From Vitis vinifera (lineage: Eukaryota > Streptophyta > Magnoliopsida > Vitales > Vitaceae), in NCBI RefSeq assembly GCF_030704535.1, contig NC_081817.1, forward strand, positions 29,575,001-29,639,000: a stretch of 64,000 bases of DNA, given 5' to 3'. This document shows, piece after piece, positions 22,859-31,134 of this stretch. The translations under genes were made by a program, and so were the position numbers. Position 1 is the stretch's first letter. Every line of letters starts with the position of its first letter. The notes under the pieces are model-generated. The model saw only the letters and a list, made by a program, of their open reading frames with translations, was not told the DNA's origin and ran no database searches.

Positions 22859-23797
22859 TCAAGATGAAGCCGAAACAGAACCCGATACCCTAACTTCAGG
22901 CATCATAGCATCAGCATCCTCATTCGCCACAGCACCGGCCCCAAAATCTGCATCACCACCACCGCCGCCACCGCCGCCAACCAAAACCTGACGAGGCCAG
23001 CTGGAAACAGTCTCCACACTGTTATCAGGCCCTAGACTTTCACCCTGTGCCTGCGCCTGCCCCTCCGCAGACAAGGCCGGAAAGACCAGCCTATTCCTCC
23101 GGGCAATGTGCCTCAAAGTACTCCCCAGCCCAAACAGCTCATGGTCCTCCATCAAATCCCCAAAGGTCATCGTGACGGTCGCCCCCGCATCCCCCGAATC
23201 CTCACCCTCATCCGTGGGGAGCCGAAACCGACACAGCGGACACGAATTCTGCTGCGAGAGCCAGGGGAGAATACAATCAGAATGGTAGATATGGTTGCAG
23301 GGAAGCCGCTTGGCTTCAACGTCGACGACGAACTGATCCTTGCAGACGGCACAGAACAAAATGGGATCGAGTTGGAGGAAGGAGGGAGTGATTTTGAAGG
23401 TAGGGAGGGCTTCGAGGGAAGCCCTGGAGGCGGCGACGGAATTGGGATTGAGGTAGCGAGGAGGGGGGAGGTCGCTGCTGTCATTTCCGTCGTTGTTGGT
23501 GTCGGAGGGATGGGTGAGGTGGTGAATGAGGCGGTGGAGGTAGGGGCTGTCGAGGAGGAAGTTTTCGGAATGGAAGGAGAAGTTGGGGGCGGTGGGGTTG
23601 GGGTTGGGGTTGGGGTTGGGGGAGTCCATTTCTTCGAGGAAGTCGCTGTGGCAGTGGGGACAGAGGAGGGTGGGGGAGGAGGAGGAGGACGGGGAGAGGG
23701 TGACGCTCATGTCGCACTCGTGGCACCAGTAGGTGCGGCGGTCAATGGCGGTGGCGGCGGTGGGAGTGGTGGGGGTGGTGGCGGCGGTGGCCGACAT
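22859..23797 (-). CDS. RING-H2 E3 ubiquitin ligase (RING1/RDUF-like)
   Basis: 312 aa, single coding exon. An N-terminal zinc ribbon (YWCHECDMSV and, later, LLCPHCHSDFLEE, about residues 23-56) is followed by a low-complexity linker with an NP dipeptide repeat. The RING-H2 domain is C-A-V-C-KDQF, then LPCNHIYHSDCILPWL and NSCPLCRFRLP (about 148-190), with all eight zinc ligands in C3H2C3 order. The zinc ribbon plus RING-H2 layout is that of plant RING1-like/RDUF E3 ligases, which transfer ubiquitin from an E2 to substrates, often in stress and ABA signalling. A poly-Gly run and an acidic tail follow. The ATG at 23795-23797 starts the conserved N-terminus. High GC sets this gene apart from its AT-rich surroundings. 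Confidence 0.92.
   Translation of the reverse strand: MSATAATTPTTPTAATAIDRRTYWCHECDMSVTLSPSSSSSPTLLCPHCHSDFLEEMDSPNPNPNPNPTAPNFSFHSENFLLDSPYLHRLIHHLTHPSDTNNDGNDSSDLPPPRYLNPNSVAASRASLEALPTFKITPSFLQLDPILFCAVCKDQFVVDVEAKRLPCNHIYHSDCILPWLSQQNSCPLCRFRLPTDEGEDSGDAGATVTMTFGDLMEDHELFGLGSTLRHIARRNRLVFPALSAEGQAQAQGESLGPDNSVETVSSWPRQVLVGGGGGGGGDADFGAGAVANEDADAMMPEVRVSGSVSASS
23599..23621. repeat. Coding GGGGTT hexanucleotide repeat
   Basis: Tandem GGGGTT units on the plus strand; on the minus strand they encode the NP dipeptide run in the RING-H2 protein linker. Likely length-polymorphic. Confidence 0.7.
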
Positions 23798-24042
23798 GAC
23801 GTCACCTGAGACAGAGGGTGGTTTGGGGGTGAGAGGAAGAGAGAGAAAGAAGGAAAACCAAAAATGTTGTTTGGATCCAGAAGGCTCAAGGGTTGAGAGT
23901 TGTTTTTGGTGACGGGGGTTGGATTAGTTTGAATGAGACGGTGGGTAGTCCAGACTCCAAACAGACTTGACGGTGACACTATTTTTATTATTATTAAAAG
24001 TAATATATCAAATACAATATCAGCTGTTGTCTTCTTTCAACC

Positions 24043-24124
24043 GTCGCTTTGGCCGAGTGGTTAAGGCGTGTGCCTGCTAAGTACATGGGGTTTCCCCGCG
24101 AGAGTTCGAATCTCTCAGGCGACG
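24043..24124 (+). tRNA. tRNA-Ser (anticodon GCU)
   Basis: 82 nt. The 7-bp acceptor stem pairs GTCGCTT with AGGCGAC, with discriminator G at 24124. The anticodon arm has loop CTGCTAA with GCT at 24076-24078 and a 5-bp stem. A long variable arm, diagnostic of class II tRNA-Ser, comes next, and the T arm contains GTTCGAATC. Box A (TGGCCGAGTGG) and box B (GTTCGAATCTC) are intact. A T run at 24130-24134 ends transcription. CAA-rich sequence just upstream fits plant tRNA initiation. Confidence 0.97.
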
Positions 24125-24129
24125 CATCC

Positions 24130-24134
24130 TTTTT
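24130..24134 (+). terminator. Pol III terminator of tRNA-Ser
   Basis: Run of five T starting six bases after the tRNA 3' end. Confidence 0.8.
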
Positions 24135-25165
24135 CCTCTTTAAATTTTATGCGTCTTTTTGGATCATAAATCCATACACATCAACTCGTAGCCGTATACA
24201 AGTGGGTGAATCCGTCCACTCATCATGACTTGACAATCTTCTTAGATGTATTTAATCGAATTAATATTTTTAATTAAATAAACTTTTTAGTTAACGAGTC
24301 TTTTGATTAAAGATATTCTACTAAAACCCAAACTAATTGTCATCCAACATGTGACAATTTTCTTAAATAATAAAAATGACTTTTCAAAAGACAAGAAATA
24401 TTTTCTTGGTAGTATACTATGTTACTTAAAGATAAATAAAGTTTTAAACCGCTCCATAAATTAATAAACTATCTTTATATTACCTTATTGTAGTAATGTT
24501 ATTTCTTTTTATTTCCAAGCAACATAAATTTCACTAACAAAATGATGAATATTAATTACAAAGATAAAGAAGTAAGAAAACCATCATCGAAAAATAGGAA
24601 TTACAGTAATATCATAACCAAATCTTCATCATGCTTTCAGCTAATTAATAACATCAACATCATCCATTTATATTTAGTTAAGAAACGTAAATTTCACTAA
24701 TAAAATGATCAAAATTAATTTAAATGATAAAAGTGATGGGAGAGCCATCACTCAACGGGAAATTAAAGTGATATTAGAGTCAAAATCTCCACCACATTTC
24801 AAATCAAGCAAATAAATTGATATTCTTTATAAAGCAACTATTCATGAAGTCGATGATAATAAGGCCCCTTATAGGTCAAACTTTTAGTATCATCAACCTG
24901 TCTTTTAAATGAGCTACTAAGAAGAGTGGTTTTTTTTTTTTTTTTAATTTTATTTATCACTAGACATATTAACTTTTAAGGCTAAAACCCAAGTTGAACT
25001 TATGATTTTAAAAGCACAATTTTGTTACAAAATTTTCATTAAATATAAATTAACTACTAAAATAACTATCATTATTTTTATTTTCATAAGAAATATGTCC
25101 ATTATTCAAACGTGGTTTTTTTTTAGATAAATTGAGCTAAATTTTTTTATTTAAATGCTAGATGT
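24135..25165. other. AT-rich intergenic DNA
   Basis: No ORF of interest and no recognised element. A T run lies near 24929-24945. Confidence 0.6.
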
Positions 25166-25180
25166 GGACTTGGACCGAGT

Positions 25181-25277
25181 TGGGCTCGTCTATGGGCCTT
25201 CCAAATATTAGGGCCGGAATGTTTGCGTTAAGGCCCAAATCAAAAGCAAGGTTAGGGTTTGTGGCTCTCCCATATAA
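25181..25277 (+). promoter_or_regulatory. Housekeeping-type promoter: site II elements, telo-box, TATA
   Basis: Within 100 bp there are TGGGCT (25181), TGGGCC (25193), GGCCCA (25232, TGGGCC on the other strand), a telo-box TTAGGGTTT (25252-25260) and a TATA box TATAAA (about 25273). Site II (TGGGCY) plus telo-box is the known signature of ribosomal-protein and snoRNA genes in plants. Only short ORFs follow, so a non-coding transcript is likely. Confidence 0.6.
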
Positions 25278-25423
25278 ACCCTTCTATTCCTCAGGTCCCT
25301 TTCACCATCCAACAGCAGTTCGCAAGGTTAAGGTCTGATCTCGCCTTCTTTGGAGTTGAGTTTTTATGGGTTCTCTGTTAAATCTCTTTAATTTTCATGG
25401 GTTGTCTGGGATAATCAAAATTG

Positions 25424-25515
25424 TTGATGAGGAGGCAGCGATGACGAGAATCGTATACCATCAAACTATGAAAGCTTGGAAGCTTGTTGATGCTATCTAG
25501 AATCATTACTCTCTG
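25424..25515 (+). ncRNA. C/D-box snoRNA candidate
   Basis: TTGATGA (C box consensus RTGATGA with one mismatch) at about 25424, and CTGA at about 25511, about 80 bp apart. A C'-like TTGATG occurs in the middle. The terminal stem is weak (AAAA upstream, TTTT downstream). The length and promoter context fit; the boxes alone are weak evidence. Confidence 0.25.
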
Positions 25516-25589
25516 AGCCTTTTCTTACTTTGAAATTATTGTTTTGGATGATTTTATTTCATCTGTGATATTGCTTTTGGTAGTGCATG

Positions 25590-25657
25590 GCAACAAATTA
25601 GAGTCTCTGATACGCTTTCCCAATAGCGTATTCAGCGCTGTACGTTGCCTACAGTGA
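25590..25657 (+). ncRNA. H/ACA-type snoRNA hairpin candidate
   Basis: Lower stem GGCAAC (25590-25595) pairs with GTTGCC (25645-25650). The upper stem CTGATACGCT (25608-25617) pairs with AGCGTAT plus CAG (25626-25636, one bulged T) around an 8-nt loop. The unpaired strands between the stems (25596-25607 and 25637-25644) form a pocket. ACA follows at 25652-25654, with 15 nt between the base of the upper stem and the ACA, within the 14-16 nt rule. An upstream partner hairpin with an H box was not found. Confidence 0.4.
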
Positions 25658-25960
25658 CAACGGGGCGGAGATTCTGGCATTTGCCTCTTTGTTTTCGCTG
25701 GGTTTATGCATTCAGATGTTCCGACATTGTTTCTGTGTGATCTTGTTACAGCTTGATTTCCCTTTGCTTTTTGCAGCTGCCAAAGCTCCCATTCTCATCA
25801 TCAATTTGGGTGGATTATCATGATTTACCCTATCCAAATTCATGCTGGGAACAGGGCAATGATGGTGGTGATCCCATGGGTCATCCCAATTTTGTTTGCT
25901 TCAATAATGATGTATACTGTGAATCATTCAAATCTAGATTTCCTCTACTTTGATATGTAG

Positions 25961-28394
25961 AATGGGGCTTTCATCATTGTTCTGATCTTATTAATCATCT
26001 CTTCAAAAGATGATAAAGTGAATAGTAACATTCAATTCTTTCTTCTTAAAAAACAATGGCTTTTACTCTAACCAATGTGATAAGTGGTGATTGATGGTAG
26101 AAACTGAGTTAAGAAATAAAATGCATGCTTTTTTACCTACTAAACAACTTGTCACGACATCAAGTGGTAGAAGTGGTTCTGCAAATAGCATATCCTTGTT
26201 TGGAACTCACCTTAGGGGTGATTTTTGAGGAGTTTGATGTGGCCTACCATCTTAATTTTAGCTCTAAATGTATTAGTTCGAATTTTAGTCATTTAAATTT
26301 GTGCTTCACTTGATAAAGTTGTGACTTGCATTTATAAATGTCTTGTTCCGTTTGGAGTTGGAAATTTTGGTGTTAGATTAGAACTTTTCCTATTTTTAGT
26401 TTTGGTGGTTGTGGTTTTGAACGCAGTTTCTCATTGTCATGGCATAAAGGATGTGATTACAACCAGGAACTGATGGTTGACACAAGTATGTTGCATTTAT
26501 TCAAAAAATGTTTTGTACATTTGTGATGCAATGATGTTGGTCCTAATGAAATTAGTGGGATTCATGATGCTTATTGGAATAAATGTTGGTCGTAAGTAAA
26601 GTTAGTGAGATTAACGACATTTAACAGCATGATGACTCCTTTTCATTGAGTAAAAGCCAGCATAATTTGATACATATCATTGAGTCTAAAACATTTAAGG
26701 TGATACTTTTAAGTGTGTGTTGGTACAAGGCTGCACAGCATGATTGGGCATATGCCTTGATTAATTTGTTTGATTGCATAAATGAAAGAGTGCTGTGTTT
26801 TTCTTGTAATATGCTGAGAATACTTAATGGGTTTAAGGGTACAGTACTCCTCAGGGTGCTTGGAAATATGAAAGGTTTCTGAGAACATCCCATTTTGCAT
26901 TGTAAGCCAAAAATGCTGAGCTAATTTATCGATGTAAAATATTAGTTCAGCTCATGTATATGCTACGCTAAGCTAATCTCTATTAATCTTTGGTCCCATT
27001 AGCCTCTTTGTTTTTTTCTTGGAATTATGTTTATTAAATGGAGTGTCTTGTTTTTTATATGCTTTGTTTGATGGAGAACTGCAAGTGTTGTTGTCACTTC
27101 CTTTCAAACATGTTAATGAAATTGATTTTGCTCAAGTTATATCTGCATTGATAGTTGGAGGTCTTAACAATAGTTACCATTATAATTACTTACCTGGCCT
27201 TTTGTCATCATTGTGTGTGATAAGCTTGTATATTGTTATCATTCTAGGTTGTTTAGAAAAGAACCAGAGAATTATTAAGTTTGCATTACGAGGGTTAAGA
27301 ACCTTTTGTACTTGGTTTTGTGGTTAGCACTATGATCATTATTCGCTAATGGGTTATATCACCAAGTTGCGATGGTATTCTTGTATATAATGATCAACAG
27401 TATTGAACTCCTACCTTTTTTGGAGGGCGCATTATGTAATACACATGGGATTCACATGGCGGGTAACGCACATTGGTTGGGGTGAAGGAGCTTGAAGCGG
27501 TGAAGAGAGTTTTGGGCCAAAACAGCCCTCCCATGTAAACAAAAATCCGAAGGGGCTACCTCATTTTAATTTTTTTTTGTTCATTTAGGTTGAAGTGTAG
27601 TATTATTTTTTAACTTACTTTTGGACTGAATCCGCATTTGCGAAATGTGACGTTTCATTTTTTATTTCTGTGCATTGAATCCACATTGGGTGGTCTCATT
27701 TTCCCTCTTTTGGACACAGTGAAAGGTTTAACTCATTTGGAGTTGTTGATATGCATTTATGCTCGTTGGCAAAATGCTTGGAGTCTTCAGAACTTTCTCA
27801 TGACATAGTAAACTTCGGCCATTCACACTTTTATTTGGACTGTTCTCATGATTGGAATTTGAGACAAAAGTAACATGGATGGTACACTGGATTTTGATAT
27901 TTTTTCAACATATTCATCAAATTAGTGTACTTGTCATATGATTGATTGTCGGTGCCTATGGTCTTGGATATAAAACTTAAAACCACCTTGATCCTGGTGG
28001 TTAGGCCTATGAAAAGAAAAAGTAATAAAAATAGTGGGATGGAGTTTTTTTTTCCTTCCTTTTACGGGGGTCTGGTTGTTGGTTTTGCAGGTGGGTGGGA
28101 TGACTCTGAAAATTAGCGCCCCTGGTATTATTGGCTTAAACCCACTGAAATCATCAGTGGGTTGAGGTTGTAATGTCAATTATTCATCATGTGATTGGAA
28201 TTTAGATGAATTGGGTTAGTTCTCTTTGTTTAAACCAATGAAATCAGATTAATAAATAGATTAAACGGTGTGGGGGGAAATGGATTTTTGACATTGAGAT
28301 AGCCTCATCAAAAGGTTTTGATTACAAAATAAAGGAAAAGGAACCCTAAATTACAGCAGTAAAGATGAGGTAGGACATGAGGGTGGGTGGTTGT
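25961..28394. other. Intergenic, no gene seen
   Basis: Short ORFs only. The longest (27019-27327, +, 102 codons) is hydrophobic but resembles nothing I know. GC-poorer stretches and no clear transposon. Confidence 0.5.
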
Positions 28395-28814
28395 TCAGGA
28401 AGAAGTCTTAGAGGCCTCGAAATCCGCAGCCTTCTTGAGGAAATTCTGATCATCGTCCTCAAGAGCCATCTGAATGGGGCAGGAACCCAAACCATCAGCA
28501 ATAGCGAGCATGATCTTCTTCATCTCAGATCGGAACTCCTCCAGATCGACGGTGTCGCTGTGGTCGCAGTCGAATTTATCGAAAATGGAGTCGTAGAGCT
28601 GGGTGAGCTGCTCTGGAGGAGTGACGACGTCGACGCCGAAGTGGGCCTCCAAGAGCCTAAAGGTCTCGAAGGCCTTGCGGAGCTCGGAGCGGGAGAGGAC
28701 GCCGTCGCCGTTGAGGTCAAGGGCAGAGAAGCGGTCGTCGACGCTCTTATTGAACAAGGCGTCGTTGCCAACGAAGTCTCGCACCGTGGATCCGTCTATT
28801 ATCACCACTCCCAT
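28395..28814 (-). CDS. EF-hand calcium-binding protein
   Basis: 139 aa, intronless. Two EF-hand regions are visible. The first loop is canonical: DLNGDGVLSRSE (about residues 33-44), with Asp/Asn/Asp at positions 1, 3 and 5, Gly at 6 and Glu at 12. The second, DCDHSDTVDLEE (about 83-94), has Asp at 1 and 3 and Glu at 12 but Asp rather than Gly at position 6, so it may bind more weakly. It belongs to a plant family of small single-exon EF-hand proteins usually annotated only as calcium-binding; a specific function is not known to me. The start is the ATG at 28812-28814. The upstream region has two CACGTG motifs and a TATA-like box, suggesting ABA or stress control. Confidence 0.9.
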   Translation of the reverse strand: MGVVIIDGSTVRDFVGNDALFNKSVDDRFSALDLNGDGVLSRSELRKAFETFRLLEAHFGVDVVTPPEQLTQLYDSIFDKFDCDHSDTVDLEEFRSEMKKIMLAIADGLGSCPIQMALEDDDQNFLKKAADFEASKTSS

Positions 28815-28943
28815 TTTTTGTGTGTTGTTGGTGGGGTGTGAGAATTTTGGCAGTAGCCAGTAGGTGGGTGGTATTTATCGGAAGAGGGGAGGGGAAGAAG
28901 ATATTTGTGTTGTGTGGCGAATAAATGCGTGGCCTCCCTCCAC

Positions 28944-28987
28944 CACGTGGTGTGTTTGGTGGTGGGACTCGTGTGTATTCGCACGTG
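28944..28987 (-). promoter_or_regulatory. Two G-box/ABRE motifs upstream of the EF-hand gene
   Basis: CACGTG at 28944-28949 (within CCACGTGG, a strong bZIP/bHLH site) and CACGTG at 28982-28987, about 130 and 170 bp upstream of the start codon. A TATA-like ATAAATA lies on the minus strand near 28872-28878. Paired ACGTG cores are typical of ABA-responsive promoters. Confidence 0.55.
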
Positions 28988-28999
28988 AAATAGTGCCGG

Positions 29000-29583
29000 T
29001 TGTTGTGTGGACCATCCACCCCAAATGCAAAATGTAAAATCTAGATGGGCATTAATTATTATTTATCACTTGAATATAATAAAATAAAAATATTTTAGGA
29101 AAATTTCAAATTATTATTGTCATATTTCTCAAAAATTGTAGATTTAAATCTTAGAATATTTTGATTTTTTTTCTGCCACGTAATTATAAATATTTGTAGA
29201 AATGGTTGCATCCAACTAAACCAAATTTAAATACCTCAAGTTGAGGTGCTATGCTACATTTTACACACTTGTAAATATTGGGAAATTATTTCTAAAACTA
29301 ATTTCTTCATATGAAATATGGTAGAATAAAAAATGAAAAAAAAAATTTGTAAATTGGTTATCATTTTTACTTTTTGGGTACCATAAAATGACCTATTTGC
29401 GCTATGAAAATTTGATACTAAAGTTTACGTCAAAATTACCATTAAAGCTAAATTTAAGGACATTTGTACAAATTGTGACTTTGGATCCATGTCACTAACT
29501 AATCGAAAGCTTAAATTAGTTATTAATTAAGGAAGAAACTACAAAATTACATCTAATTCAATCCCAAAATTTTGACCTTTCAA
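29000..29583. other. AT-rich intergenic DNA
   Basis: Between the EF-hand promoter and the end of the AAA-ATPase gene; no ORF or recognised repeat. Confidence 0.6.
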
Positions 29584-31134
29584 TTAACAACCCCTTCTTC
29601 CAGAGTCAGACTTGGTCAAAGATCTCAGTCTCACCAAGAATTTGACTTTCTTCTCCCAGCTACTTCCTGAACCTGTAACTGAACCCCCCTCCTTCCTCTT
29701 CTTCCTCACGTATTTCCCTGGCGACGACGTCTCCCAATTCTCCGGCGACTCCATCAGCCCCCTCTCCACGCTCTCCGGCGACTTCGCCATCTCCTCATAC
29801 TCTATGGGTTCCCTTTCGGCTCCCAAAATCCTTGCCTGCATTGCCGATATCACCGCCTTGATTGCCACTTCAGCGTCTCTTCTATTCCTCAGTAGTATTT
29901 CTCCAACTTGTGCTGGCGTGAGTGTCCCGCCGGACCTTATACAGCTCTCCACGACGTCGAACAGAGGGTGGGACTCCAAGCCCAGGTAGTTGGCGGCCAA
30001 GGCCTTAAAGGCGTGTATGCCGCAGGTGCCGAGGCTAACGTGAACGTCCATCCGGCCGCATCTAACGAGCGCTGGGTCAACATTGTCCCTGTGGTTGGTG
30101 GTGAAGACGATGATCCTCTCCTCCCCACAACACGACCACAGTCCGTCGGTGAAATTCAACAGCCCCGACAACGTCACCCGCCCGTTCTCCTCACCCTCGT
30201 CTCTGCTGGACCCTTTCGCCGGTGTCGTTCTCTTCGTCTTTGACAGCCTGTCCGCCGTTAGATCGACTGAGCAGTCGATGTCCTCGATGACGATGATGGA
30301 GCGGTTAGTGGTCTGTATCAGAAGTGCTCTGAGCTCGGAGTTGTCGGAGACTTTGGTGAGCTCCAGGTCGTAAACGTCGTAGCAGAGGTAATTCGCCATT
30401 GCTGCGATCAAACTCGATTTGCCGGACCCAGGCGGTCCGTATAGCAAATACCCACGTTTCCATGCGCGTCCCACCCTATGGTAGAACTCCTTCCCGTTGG
30501 CGAACGCGGTCAGGTCGTCCGTTATCTGTTGCCGGAGCTGCGGCTCCAGCGCGAGGGTTTCAAAGGTGGAGGGGTGGCGGAATGGGACGGACACCCAGCC
30601 GGACTCGTAGGAGCCATGACCATTGTTGGTGAAGAGCCTTCGCTCGCGAGAGACTCGCTCAAACTCCTCAGCGCGAGAGGTGACGAGCTCGAGGTAGGGC
30701 GAGAGGAGGGCCTGGCGGTGGCGCTTGGGGAGCTTGAGGGAGAAGCTTCTCCTCTCGTCCAGAGAGTCCTGAACCGTCTCCACGTGGTGGGTCCAGGAGA
30801 GAGTGTGACCATTGAAGGAGTCATGGACTGTGTGATTAGGAGCGACGGTGAAGGAGATGCGGTTGGAGGATTTGGAGCGCGAGAGGGTGAAGCGGCGGCA
30901 GGTGGTGGCAGGGTTGACAGAGTTGAGGTAGAGGTTGACATGGCGGTAGAGGTCATTGACGTCGACGCCGCAGTAGTCGTTGAATTCAGGGATCTCGAAG
31001 TAGGCGAATGGGGAGAAGAAGTCTTGAAGGGACTCGTAGAAGGAGTGGAGAAGTGACAGAATTTGGGATGGCAAGACGTTTTGGAGTACAGTGAGGAGGC
31101 CTAAGAAAGACCACATCTGTGACAATATCTCCAT
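29584..31134 (-). CDS. BCS1-like AAA-ATPase (At5g57480-like)
   Basis: 516 aa, intronless as usual for this plant family. An N-terminal hydrophobic segment (about residues 5-30) is followed by the AAA-associated region (FEIPEFND, ETVQDSLDERRSFSLKLP). The AAA core has Walker A GPPGSGKSS (about 233-241), Walker B IIVIEDIDC (about 279-287), and sensor/arginine-finger features (FTTNHRDNVDPALVRCGRMD). The basic C-terminal tail is variable. Plant members sit in mitochondrial or ER membranes and work in stress, salicylate or development pathways (HSR4/OM66-type); the exact role of this one is not readable. Start ATG at 31132-31134. Coding GC is markedly higher than the flanks. Confidence 0.93.
   Translation of the reverse strand: MEILSQMWSFLGLLTVLQNVLPSQILSLLHSFYESLQDFFSPFAYFEIPEFNDYCGVDVNDLYRHVNLYLNSVNPATTCRRFTLSRSKSSNRISFTVAPNHTVHDSFNGHTLSWTHHVETVQDSLDERRSFSLKLPKRHRQALLSPYLELVTSRAEEFERVSRERRLFTNNGHGSYESGWVSVPFRHPSTFETLALEPQLRQQITDDLTAFANGKEFYHRVGRAWKRGYLLYGPPGSGKSSLIAAMANYLCYDVYDLELTKVSDNSELRALLIQTTNRSIIVIEDIDCSVDLTADRLSKTKRTTPAKGSSRDEGEENGRVTLSGLLNFTDGLWSCCGEERIIVFTTNHRDNVDPALVRCGRMDVHVSLGTCGIHAFKALAANYLGLESHPLFDVVESCIRSGGTLTPAQVGEILLRNRRDAEVAIKAVISAMQARILGAEREPIEYEEMAKSPESVERGLMESPENWETSSPGKYVRKKRKEGGSVTGSGSSWEKKVKFLVRLRSLTKSDSGRRGC

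Larger units (their letters stand above)
25300..25960 (+). ncRNA. Putative snoRNA precursor or host transcript
   Basis: Inference from the site II/telo-box promoter just upstream, the absence of a convincing ORF, and two snoRNA-like structures (a C/D-box candidate at 25424-25515 and an H/ACA-type hairpin at 25590-25657). The 5' end is placed about 25 bp after the TATA box; the 3' end is a guess. A splice acceptor-like TTTTTGCAG at about 25769-25777 could begin another exon. It could instead be a spliced small-protein gene, but nothing in the reading frames supports that. Confidence 0.35.

Noticed and set aside
23108-23809. 233-codon ORF (+) opposite the RING-H2 gene
   Set aside because: Gly/Val/Glu-rich mirror of a GC-rich coding exon on the other strand; no domain.
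27019-27327. 102-codon hydrophobic ORF (+)
   Set aside because: Opens with a weak context in AT-rich DNA, no homology I recognise and no nearby promoter elements.
30478-31056. 192-codon ORF (+) opposite the AAA-ATPase
   Set aside because: Antisense shadow of the conserved AAA-ATPase frame; low-complexity Gly/Glu/Val composition.
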